DNA from: Candidatus Nomurabacteria bacterium
GTDB taxonomy: Bacteria > Patescibacteriota > Minisyncoccia > Phycocordibacterales > UBA9973
Reading direction: 5' to 3'
Length of the DNA stretch: 5,826 bases
Assembly (NCBI GenBank): GCA_023267315.1
Contig: JAHFNN010000054.1
Location: forward strand, 1-5,826
Below, in pieces: positions 1-5,826 of the stretch. A model generated the notes under the pieces. It made no database searches, was not told where the DNA came from, and saw nothing but the letters and a program-made list of their open reading frames with translations. Each line of letters begins with the position of its first letter. The first letter of the stretch is position 1. The position numbers were made by a program, and so were the translations under genes.

Positions 1-785
1 GTCTCCGTGCATCAAAGCTCGCGGGCCTTACACAGGTGCCGGTCATTATTCGTGTGGGTGATAACTCAATGGCAAAGCTTGAGCTTGCAATCATTGAAAA
101 CTTGCAACGTGAGGATTTGAATTCTGTTGAACGCGCACGCGCATTTTTGAAGCTCGCACATGAATTTAAATTTACCCATGTACAAATCGGACAAAAGATG
201 GGTAAAAGTCGAGAGTATGTTTCAAACACGCTTCGTATTCTGACACTTCCTGAAGAGATTTTGACGGCGCTTTCAGAAGGGAAGATTAGTGAAGGTCATA
301 GCAGACCACTCATGATGCTCTCTGATCATCCAGAAGAACAAAATGTGCTTTTTAAAGAGATTATCGTGAAGCGAATCAGTGTTCGTGAAGCAGAACGAAT
401 CGCTCGAAAAATTGCACATGAAAAAATTCGCAACAAAGATTACATTCCTGATCCTGAACTATTGGAAATTGAAGGCCGTCTTCGCGAAACGCTCGGTACG
501 CGAGTGCATATTGAAAAGAAGAATAATGGTGGGAAGATTACCATTGATTTCTTCTCTCCAGATGATCTTCGTGGGATATTAGATCTCATTAAGTCCAACG
601 AATCAAAAAGTCCATCTGACATGCTTGACCGTTTTGTAAGTACTGAACACATTGAGATACCAAAAGCGGGTGAGGCAACAACTATTCAAGAAGAAGTGGC
701 GCTCGCGGATGACCGTTCTCGAGATGAAATAAAAAAAGCAGAAGAAGATGCGGATCTCTATAATATCCAAAATTTCTCATTGTAA
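1..785 (+). CDS. parB: Chromosome-partitioning protein ParB (5'-truncated by window edge)
   Basis: ParB is a CTP-dependent DNA clamp that loads at parS sites near the origin and works with ParA in chromosome segregation. The frame is open from base 3 and reads LRASKLAGLTQVPVIIR, the stretch that follows the GERR CTP-binding motif in ParB. The split first codon ends in GT, compatible with the last Arg of GERR. The GTG at 36 is therefore internal, and roughly the first 80 residues are missing. Counting from that GTG: the ENLQREDLN motif of the ParB/CTPase domain is at 21-29, a helix-turn-helix at about 45-70 (IGQKMGKSREYVSNTLR), and the C-terminal dimerisation domain at about 138-186 (ETLGTRVHIEKK, GGKITIDFFSPDDL). 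A 60-odd residue acidic tail follows, ending DLYNIQNFSL, which makes the protein longer than typical chromosomal ParB. parA could lie just upstream, outside the window. A plasmid-type ParB is possible, but the chromosomal neighbours argue against it. Confidence 0.93.
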   Translation, partial: LRASKLAGLTQVPVIIRVGDNSMAKLELAIIENLQREDLNSVERARAFLKLAHEFKFTHVQIGQKMGKSREYVSNTLRILTLPEEILTALSEGKISEGHSRPLMMLSDHPEEQNVLFKEIIVKRISVREAERIARKIAHEKIRNKDYIPDPELLEIEGRLRETLGTRVHIEKKNNGGKITIDFFSPDDLRGILDLIKSNESKSPSDMLDRFVSTEHIEIPKAGEATTIQEEVALADDRSRDEIKKAEEDADLYNIQNFSL

Positions 786-806
786 GTTGTAACTGAATAG
801 CGAGCA

Positions 807-2288
807 CTATTTAAATCGCTTCAAAATATATTTATTGATGAGACTATTGTTGTCAACGTATTGCTTGATGTGCTTTCGGGCGAGGTTCGTTTTCACATAG
901 TCGAGCCACTTTGAAGCTGGGTGCGCGTTTTTATTTGTGGTGATTTCTACGATATCTCCATTTTTGAGCTTTGCTGCAAGTGGAGCCATTTTGCCGTTTA
1001 TCTTCGCACCGGCTGTCTTTTCTCCGACCTCGGAATGTATGGCGTATGCGAAATCGATAGGACTCGAATCCTCAGGTAGATCAATAACATCACCTTTTGG
1101 TGTGAAGACGAAGATGCGATCAGTGAAAAAATCTTTCTTAACTGTTTCTAGGAAGTTGTCAGGTTTCTCTGTATTTTTTCCAAGTTCTTTAAACTCATCA
1201 ATCCATTGAAATTTTCGATGACTTCCAGGATGAATATTCTTTTTTAATTTCTCATTTGATTCTTTGTATGCGAAGTGTGAGGCGACACCGTATTCAGCAC
1301 GGCCATGCATCTCCGGTGTACGGATTTGTATTTCAGCAATACTTCCACTTCCAGTAAATATAGTGGTGTGAATACTCTGATATCCGTTTAATTTAGGAAG
1401 TGCTATATAGTCCTTGATTCGATTTGGGAGTGGATTCCAGATACTGTGGATGATTCCAAGTACGCGGTAGCAGTCTTCTACTGTCGGTACGATTACACGA
1501 AGCGCCATAATGTCATAAATCTTTTCGATATCCATCTTGTATTGCTGAAGCTTTTTCCAAAGACTATATAAGTGTTTGATTCGGTAGCTTACTCGAATGA
1601 TGGTTATTTTTTGTTTATGGAGTTCTTTGGTGAGATCTGCTTCAATATTTTTGAGTTCGGCGATTGCGGTTACTGTTTTTTCTTCAAGCATTTTTTTCAC
1701 CATCTCGTGTTCTTTCGGAAATACGTAGGGGAATGCGGCATCTTCGAGTTCGCCTTTTAATTTTCCAATACCCAAACGGTTGGCGAGTGGCGCGTAAATT
1801 TCAAGTGACTCAAGTGCAATACGCTTTTGTTTTTCCGGCCGAATATATTTGAGCGTTTGGAGATTGTGAAGGCGGTCAGCAAGTTTGACGATAAGCACAC
1901 GATAATCATCAGCGACAGCCAAGAAGAATTTACGCAAACTCTCGGCATGACGTTCGTGACCTTGGTATTTTAATTTCCCGAGTTTTGTAACGCCGTTTAC
2001 AATACAGAGAATCATTTTGCCGAATTCCTTTTCGATTGTTTCAGGAGATGTGCCGGTGTCTTCAATTGTATCGTGGAGGAGTCCCGCAGAAATCGTCGTT
2101 GCATCCATGCCAAATCGTGCAAGGTTTTTTGCTGTTTCAAAGACGTGTACAAAATACGGATCACCAGATGCTCGCTTCTGGCCCTCGTGCGCTTTTTCCG
2201 CGAAGTCGTATGCCTTCTTGATCAAGGCCTTGTCCTCTTTGGATGGATCTTGGTCCATTAGTTTGTAGATTTCTTCGACGTTTATCAT
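807..2288 (-). CDS. rel: Bifunctional (p)ppGpp synthetase/hydrolase, short Rel/SpoT form
   Basis: This cytosolic stringent-response enzyme makes (p)ppGpp from ATP and GTP/GDP and also degrades it. Using ATG 2288 the protein has 493 residues. The HD hydrolase domain spans about 20-185 with H48, H72-D73, E76-D77 and D138 (ADRLHN) all present. The synthetase domain spans about 230-345 with YRIKHLYSLWKKL (235-247), D259 and E319 (EIQIRT). The motif RIKD (290-293) is the basic RXKD signature of bifunctional Rel rather than the acidic EXDD of RelA. A TGS domain follows (about 388-452, with AIHSEVG and H418, the position that contacts the tRNA CCA end in RelA). The protein ends about 40 residues later, so the zinc-finger and ACT/RRM regulatory domains of the usual 700-750 residue Rel are absent. 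parB occupies the downstream DNA, so this is not a simple frameshift. ATG 2288 is preferred to the in-frame ATG at 2378 because the extra 30 residues do not resemble the family and overlap a promoter-like region. No Shine-Dalgarno is visible. Confidence 0.93.
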   Translation of the reverse strand: MINVEEIYKLMDQDPSKEDKALIKKAYDFAEKAHEGQKRASGDPYFVHVFETAKNLARFGMDATTISAGLLHDTIEDTGTSPETIEKEFGKMILCIVNGVTKLGKLKYQGHERHAESLRKFFLAVADDYRVLIVKLADRLHNLQTLKYIRPEKQKRIALESLEIYAPLANRLGIGKLKGELEDAAFPYVFPKEHEMVKKMLEEKTVTAIAELKNIEADLTKELHKQKITIIRVSYRIKHLYSLWKKLQQYKMDIEKIYDIMALRVIVPTVEDCYRVLGIIHSIWNPLPNRIKDYIALPKLNGYQSIHTTIFTGSGSIAEIQIRTPEMHGRAEYGVASHFAYKESNEKLKKNIHPGSHRKFQWIDEFKELGKNTEKPDNFLETVKKDFFTDRIFVFTPKGDVIDLPEDSSPIDFAYAIHSEVGEKTAGAKINGKMAPLAAKLKNGDIVEITTNKNAHPASKWLDYVKTNLARKHIKQYVDNNSLINKYILKRFK

Positions 2289-2296
2289 ATGTATGT

Positions 2297-2324
2297 AGTG
2301 TAAAACGAATTCTCTAAAATTCAA
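2297..2324 (-). promoter_or_regulatory. Candidate sigma70-type promoter for rel
   Basis: Read on the minus strand, TTGAAT (2324-2319) and TACACT (2302-2297) match the -35 and -10 consensus at 4 of 6 positions each, with a 16-bp spacer. Initiation about 7 bp past the -10 would fall at roughly 2290, almost on the rel ATG (2288), predicting a leaderless or nearly leaderless mRNA. A short inverted repeat GAATT/AATTC (2307-2311 and 2318-2322) lies in the spacer and -35 and could be an operator, but this is speculative. Such matches are common by chance in AT-rich DNA. Confidence 0.3.
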
Positions 2325-2333
2325 AGAAAATGT

Positions 2334-2362
2334 TTGACTGGTAACTTTTAAAATAGTATGGT
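2334..2362 (+). promoter_or_regulatory. Candidate sigma70-type promoter for the membrane-protein gene
   Basis: TTGACT (2334-2339) matches the -35 consensus at 5 of 6 positions. It is followed by an ideal 17-bp spacer and TATGGT (2357-2362), which matches the -10 at 4 of 6. Transcription would start near 2369, giving a leader of about 55 nt before ATG 2425. This is the best promoter-like sequence in the window. Its -35 lies only 9 bp from the -35 of the divergent rel candidate, so the two could share regulation. Confidence 0.45.
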
Positions 2363-2374
2363 TATGCAGAAGTA

Positions 2375-2399
2375 TCATATCAGCAGGACTACTGTATGA
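2375..2399 (+). repeat. Imperfect inverted repeat in the leader of the membrane-protein gene
   Basis: TCATA (2375-2379) pairs with TATGA (2395-2399), and CAG (2381-2383) pairs with CTG (2392-2394), with T2380 bulged and an 8-nt loop. The repeat sits just downstream of the predicted start site near 2369. It could be an operator or a 5'-UTR hairpin. It is short and may be chance. Confidence 0.3.
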
Positions 2400-2424
2400 G
2401 TTAAACCCCTAAAACAAAATTGTC

Positions 2425-2856
2425 ATGAAAAAGCCTTCAAGATTATTTATTGCTTTAATTTCCACCGTGCTGTTCCTCTTCTTTGTGTATGTGATTGGCA
2501 CACCGAATGCTGACTCGGGTTTACGAGAGTTTTTTAAAAATTTACTGCAACCTTATTCTGTTAGAATTTCTGCATCAGTCATGATTCTTTCCTGGGGTTC
2601 TGTTATGATGCAGTACATAAAAAGGACTGGATTTTTTGATCTTGAGATAGAAAATTCAAAAATTGGTTTTCTGTATATACTTGGATCTATTATGCATGTT
2701 ATTATTTCCGGTTTTATATTTGTGTATTGGACATCTCGCTTTCATAATTTTGCCTCCTTATCCACAATGTATTTTTTTGGGATTTTTATCATTGGCATTT
2801 TTTGGACAATAGCAATGATAACCCACATTCCTGTTACTAAATGGATACGTGCATGA
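2425..2856 (+). CDS. Small four-helix integral membrane protein, unknown function
   Basis: I do not recognise this 143-residue protein. It begins with a positive MKKPSR and has four hydrophobic segments at about 7-25, 46-64, 80-101 and 114-133. The segments are joined by a polar 20-residue loop (about 26-45), a charged loop containing QYIKR and LEIENSK (63-79), and a short loop TSRFHNFASL (103-112). The protein ends TKWIRA. The positive-inside rule suggests both termini are cytoplasmic. No Cys pair, catalytic motif or known family signature is visible. The gene looks more AT-rich than rel and topA. Evidence that it is real: a candidate promoter at 2334-2362, coherent membrane topology, and a terminator starting 21 bp after its TGA stop. 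No Shine-Dalgarno precedes the ATG. It is monocistronic, diverging from rel and converging on topA, so context gives no functional clue. TM1 is membrane-anchor-like and not clearly a cleaved signal peptide. Confidence 0.75.
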   Translation: MKKPSRLFIALISTVLFLFFVYVIGTPNADSGLREFFKNLLQPYSVRISASVMILSWGSVMMQYIKRTGFFDLEIENSKIGFLYILGSIMHVIISGFIFVYWTSRFHNFASLSTMYFFGIFIIGIFWTIAMITHIPVTKWIRA

Positions 2857-2877
2857 TTATAAAAAAACATTAAACAA

Positions 2878-2911
2878 TAAAGCCCGAATGGTGTATACCT
2901 TTTGGGCTTTA
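2878..2911. terminator. Bidirectional Rho-independent terminator between the membrane-protein gene and topA
   Basis: The hairpin has an 11-bp outer stem (2878-2888 with 2901-2911, including TAAAGCCC/GGGCTTTA and one G-T wobble), a T-T mismatch, a GGT/ACC inner stem and a GTAT loop (2893-2896). On the plus strand it is followed by CTTTTTCTT (2912-2920), terminating the membrane-protein gene. On the minus strand it is followed by a U-rich stretch (2877-2861 reversed, including seven T), serving topA. The topA stop TAA (2911-2909) forms part of the base of the stem. Confidence 0.8.
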
Positions 2912-5107
2912 CTTTTTCTTGGTGAGTTTGTCTGGGCGATGGTTTGGACACTTATTGTTACTGCATCTCTCTGGAATAGTTTTGGTGCCTTCCATCATGA
3001 GCGCTCCGCAGAGGTCGCAGATTCGACCTGTTGGTTTTGCTTTAATCGCATTTTTGCAATCAGGATAATTTGAACATGAATAGAATATTCCAAATCGGCC
3101 ACGGCGTTCCATCATTTCACCCTTTTTACATACTGGACATTGTACGCCCGTCATCTTTCGTTTCTTTTCCTCTTCATCCTCTTTGATAAATTTACATTTT
3201 GGATAGCGTGAGCATGAAATAAAGCTTCCGTACTTTCCTTCACGGGTGACAAGCTTACCTCCATGTTTTTCTCCACACAACGGACATGCTTCACCGGTCT
3301 CTTTTGGTCCTTCGAGTTCTTTTCCTTCCATCGTTCGTGCGCCGACACAGTCTGGATATCGCGAACACGAATAGAATTTACCATTACGTGCAAGTTTGAT
3401 AATCATTTTAGCACCACATTTTGGACACAGCATATCATCTGGTGCATCGCCCATGTTTGTAGCTTTTGCGAGTTTGTCTTTCGCTTTTACTTCTTTCAAA
3501 AATGGTCCGTAGAAATCTTTGAGTGTTTTTAGATATTCACGTTTTCCCTCAGCAATTTCATCGAGTTCATCTTCCATTTCTGCGGTGAAGGTATCAGAAA
3601 TATAATTTGCAAAATGCTCTTCCAAAAATCCTGAAACGACTTCTCCGGTGTCAGTTGGGAAAAGAGTGCGTCCTTCTTTGGTGACATATCCACGGTCTTC
3701 AATTGTGCGCATGATTGATGCGAATGTAGATGGTCGGCCGATACCGCGTGCTTCAAGTTCTTTCACGAGCCCTGCTTCAGTGTAGCGATTTGGTGGCTCG
3801 GTCGCTTTCTCTTCTGAGTTGAGTTCGAGCAATTTTAATTCCTCACCATCTTTCACTTCTGGCAATTCCACATCTTCGCCACGAGCATCAGCATCTACTT
3901 TGAGCCAGCCCGGGAAAAGAACACGTGAACCATTGGCTTGAAATTCAGGAATATCATCATGACCAGCCACTTGTGCAGTAATTTTTGTTTTCAAAAGTTT
4001 TGCGTCTGCCATCTGTGAAGAAATAGCTCTCTCCCAAATGAGCTTGTAGAGTTTTTTCTGCTCTTCGTTGTGTCCTGCACTCAATACATCTATATGTGTT
4101 GGTCGGATACCTTCGTGCGCTTCCTGAGCGTTCTTTGATTTTGATTTGTATACATTCTCCTGTGCATACTCTCTTCCGTATTTCTTTTCAATAAGTGCAA
4201 GTATTTGCGTCTGCGCTGCTTTGGACATATTAGTACTATCAGTACGCATATACGTAATATGTCCGGCTTCGTAGAGCTTCTGAGCGACTTGCATTGTGCG
4301 CGACGGAGAAAAGCCTAGTCGCGTGCTGGCGACTTGTTGTAACATCGAGGTCGTAAATGGCGCACGAGCCGATCTTTTTTGCTCAGATTCTTTTACGAGG
4401 GTGACATTCCAAGTACCCGTTTTTCCAACATTTAAGATTTTTTCTACCAATTTCTCATCGCGTGGTTCTTCACTGCAGACGAGCGATAATTCCACTCCTT
4501 TTTTTGTTTTAAAAAGTCCTTTTAATACCCAGTACTTCTCAGGAATGAATGCGCGAATTTCACGCTCACGTTCCATGATGATGCGAAGTGCAGGGGATTG
4601 GACACGACCAGCCGAGAGTCCGTAGCGAACTTTTTTCCAAATGAGTCCTGAGAGATCGTATCCCACGAGACGATCAAGTACGCGGCGTGCTTCTTGTGCT
4701 TTGACGAGTTTCGCATCAATATCTCGTGGTTCTTTGAGTGCTTCAAGCACTGCTTCTTTGGTGATTTCATGAAATGCGACGCGCTTGATTTTAGCTTTCA
4801 CTTTTTTGTCAGCATCAAGAATTTCTTCCAAGTGCCATGAAATTGCTTCTCCTTCGCGGTCCGGGTCCGTTGCGAGGATTATTTCTTTTGCATCTTCAGC
4901 AAGTTCTTGTAATTCATGCACTACTTTTTCCTTACCTTTTGATATTTCATAATGAGGAACAAAACCTGCAGGAATATCGATTGCTTTTTTGTTTGATTTT
5001 GGGAGATCGCGAATATGACCAACAGAAGCGCGCACAGTAAAAGCACCATCGAGATATTTCTCAATTGTCTTTGCTTTTGAAGGTGATTCGACGATTAAAA
5101 GTTTCAT
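2909..5107 (-). CDS. topA: DNA topoisomerase I (type IA)
   Basis: This enzyme relaxes negative supercoils by single-strand cleavage and passage through a 5'-phosphotyrosine link. With ATG 5107 the protein has 732 residues. The Toprim domain opens MKLLIVESPSKAKTI (E7) and has the acidic triad in ATDPDREGEAI (D81, D83, E85). The core contains GLSAGRVQSPALR (163-175). The active site YMRTDS gives catalytic Y286 and R288. Conserved EAHEGIRPTHI (329-339) and EARGIGRPSTFASI (452-465) follow. The C-terminus carries four tandem Cys4 zinc ribbons: C561/C564/C581/C587, C608/C611/C632/C638, C657/C660/C678/C684 and C697/C700/C715/C720. It ends in a Lys-rich tail. All key residues are intact and the length is normal for compact bacterial TopA (E. 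coli TopA is 865 residues). An in-frame ATG at 5137 would add ten residues unlike the family, so it was rejected. No Shine-Dalgarno precedes 5107. The purE terminator upstream suggests topA has its own promoter. Confidence 0.97.
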   Translation of the reverse strand: MKLLIVESPSKAKTIEKYLDGAFTVRASVGHIRDLPKSNKKAIDIPAGFVPHYEISKGKEKVVHELQELAEDAKEIILATDPDREGEAISWHLEEILDADKKVKAKIKRVAFHEITKEAVLEALKEPRDIDAKLVKAQEARRVLDRLVGYDLSGLIWKKVRYGLSAGRVQSPALRIIMEREREIRAFIPEKYWVLKGLFKTKKGVELSLVCSEEPRDEKLVEKILNVGKTGTWNVTLVKESEQKRSARAPFTTSMLQQVASTRLGFSPSRTMQVAQKLYEAGHITYMRTDSTNMSKAAQTQILALIEKKYGREYAQENVYKSKSKNAQEAHEGIRPTHIDVLSAGHNEEQKKLYKLIWERAISSQMADAKLLKTKITAQVAGHDDIPEFQANGSRVLFPGWLKVDADARGEDVELPEVKDGEELKLLELNSEEKATEPPNRYTEAGLVKELEARGIGRPSTFASIMRTIEDRGYVTKEGRTLFPTDTGEVVSGFLEEHFANYISDTFTAEMEDELDEIAEGKREYLKTLKDFYGPFLKEVKAKDKLAKATNMGDAPDDMLCPKCGAKMIIKLARNGKFYSCSRYPDCVGARTMEGKELEGPKETGEACPLCGEKHGGKLVTREGKYGSFISCSRYPKCKFIKEDEEEKKRKMTGVQCPVCKKGEMMERRGRFGIFYSCSNYPDCKNAIKAKPTGRICDLCGALMMEGTKTIPERCSNNKCPNHRPDKLTKKK

Positions 5108-5181
5108 ATATCTATATTTATGTACAGTATTGCGCATTTTCTAATAAATCCAAAATACACCGACACGTACACATGTGGGCA

Positions 5182-5211
5182 AGTATTACACGAAAACAAT
5201 TTTTTTTGCAA
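5182..5211 (-). promoter_or_regulatory. Weak candidate promoter for topA
   Basis: On the minus strand, TTGCAA (5211-5206) could be a -35. About 18 bp on lies AATACT (5187-5182), preceded by TGT, which resembles an extended -10. A start near 5175 would give a leader of about 68 nt. The site lies directly downstream of the purE terminator, where a topA promoter is expected, but the matches are weak. Confidence 0.25.
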
Positions 5212-5219
5212 ACTTTAAT

Positions 5220-5268
5220 GAAAATAAAAAATGGGTAAAAAATAATTTTAAATTATTTTTTACCCATT
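5220..5268 (-). terminator. Rho-independent terminator of purE
   Basis: A perfect 19-bp inverted repeat (5230-5248 and 5250-5268, outer arms AATGGGTAAAAAA/TTTTTTACCCATT) is centred on T5249. On the minus strand it begins 25 bp after the purE stop and is followed by TTTTTATTTT (5230-5221 reversed), the expected U tract. The plus-strand side lacks a T tract, so it acts mainly in the purE direction. The rest of the 186-bp purE-topA gap shows only a weak promoter candidate and a CACATGTG palindrome (5170-5177) of unknown meaning. Confidence 0.85.
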
Positions 5269-5293
5269 CATAAATATAAACTTTATATCCTCG

Positions 5294-5818
5294 CTACTCT
5301 TTTTCTTTCAGGAAAGGAGCCATAATTTCTGAAATCTTTGCATTTTTTGCAAGAACTTTATCCTGAAGTTCCTGTTTATAGCTATCCAATCCACTCGCAA
5401 TCTCATTGTCGTAAGTTCCTAAAATTTGAACCGCCAAAATCGCTGCATTAGCTGCTCCATCAATTGCTACAGTGGCTACCGGTATTCCTGTCGGCATTTG
5501 AACGGTTGAAAGCAATGAATCCCAACCATCAATTGAATTAGAGGACTTAATTGGAACACCGATGACTGGTAAACTTGTTTTTGCTGCGATTGCTCCAGTT
5601 AAATGTGCTGCGCCGCCTGCACCTGCAATAATAACTTTAATGCCTTTTGAGCGAGCAGTTTTTGCATAATCTGCTACAAATGTTGGACTTCGGTGTGCTG
5701 AAAGTATTTGAATATCACATTCAAATCCGAAAGCTTTCAGTTGTTTAACAGCTTCAGCCATTACTTTTGCATCAGAGTCACTACCCATGATGATTGCAAT
5801 TAGTTTTTCGTTATTCAT
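5294..5818 (-). CDS. purE: N5-carboxyaminoimidazole ribonucleotide mutase (class I PurE)
   Basis: PurE converts N5-CAIR, the product of PurK, to CAIR in de novo purine synthesis, in the cytosol, usually as an octamer. The 174-residue protein spans the whole family domain. It has the phosphate-binding MGSDSD (11-16), the active-site SAHRSP with H42 (equivalent to H45 of E. coli PurE), AGAGGAAHLTGAIAAKT (65-81), LPVIGVP (83-89), and the segment WDSLLSTVQMPTGIPVATVA (99-118). The C-terminal helix (about 145-174) is Lys/Glu-rich. The length is close to typical bacterial PurE (about 160-175). The AHLTG segment and length fit class I rather than the direct AIR carboxylase of class II. Only 8 bp upstream of ATG 5818 are visible and they hold no Shine-Dalgarno. 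purK or other pur genes may lie beyond the right edge. The gene ends in TAG and has its own strong terminator. Confidence 0.96.
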   Translation of the reverse strand: MNNEKLIAIIMGSDSDAKVMAEAVKQLKAFGFECDIQILSAHRSPTFVADYAKTARSKGIKVIIAGAGGAAHLTGAIAAKTSLPVIGVPIKSSNSIDGWDSLLSTVQMPTGIPVATVAIDGAANAAILAVQILGTYDNEIASGLDSYKQELQDKVLAKNAKISEIMAPFLKEKE

Positions 5819-5826
5819 AACGCTTG

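Noticed and set aside
36..38. GTG at 36 as the start of parB
   Set aside because: The frame is open to the window edge and the upstream codons encode conserved ParB residues (RASKLAGL), so this GTG is internal.
799..820. AGCGA/TCGCT stem between parB and rel as a terminator
   Set aside because: It has only five base pairs, a 12-nt loop and no U tract on either strand.
2289..2378. 30-residue N-terminal extension of Rel from ATG 2378
   Set aside because: The extension does not resemble Rel N-termini and overlaps both candidate promoters; ATG 2288 gives a normal family start.
3151..3393. Long alternative-frame ORFs inside topA, rel and parB
   Set aside because: They are shadows of strongly supported genes, with no recognisable protein features of their own.
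3917..3932. Possible parS site around CACGTG (3922-3927)
   Set aside because: Only the core and right half resemble the parS consensus (TGTTTCACGTGAAACA); the left half does not match and the site lies inside topA.
5108..5137. Ten-residue N-terminal extension of TopA from ATG 5137
   Set aside because: TopA conventionally begins a few residues before the IVESPSKAKTI motif, which ATG 5107 provides.
5170..5177. CACATGTG palindrome upstream of topA
   Set aside because: It is too short and without a second copy, so no operator can be supported.

Overview
The window is a 5.8 kb piece of a bacterial chromosome with compact core genes. It holds five protein-coding genes: a 5'-truncated parB, a short bifunctional (p)ppGpp synthetase/hydrolase (rel), an unrecognised small four-helix membrane protein, DNA topoisomerase I (topA) and purE. 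No RNA gene, insertion sequence or CRISPR array was seen. Moderate-to-low GC, tight spacing, no Shine-Dalgarno sequence before any of the starts that can be inspected, a Rel protein that stops after its TGS domain, and a ParB with an extra acidic tail all fit a Patescibacteria/CPR (Parcubacteria-like) genome. That assignment is inference. TGA ends the membrane-protein gene just before a good terminator, so the TGA=Gly code of Gracilibacteria/Absconditabacteria is unlikely.

Layout: 1-785 (+) is the 3' part of parB, running in from the left edge. It converges on rel (807-2288, minus), leaving only 21 bp between the stop codons. The 136-bp region 2289-2424 is divergent and carries back-to-back candidate promoters, one for rel and one for the membrane protein at 2425-2856 (+). 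The membrane-protein gene converges on topA (2909-5107, minus). A shared hairpin (2878-2911) lies between them, and the topA stop codon forms part of its base. Upstream of topA, 5108-5293 holds a strong purE terminator (a perfect 19-bp inverted repeat) and a weak candidate topA promoter. purE (5294-5818, minus) starts 8 bp from the right edge.

Functionally the genes are a housekeeping mix: chromosome segregation (ParB), stringent response (Rel), supercoiling relaxation (TopA) and purine synthesis (PurE). Strand alternation and terminators suggest mostly monocistronic units rather than one operon. I see no convincing new defence or mobile system. The most unusual points are the domain-reduced Rel with a nearly leaderless candidate start, the orphan membrane protein diverging from it, and the terminator built into the end of topA.
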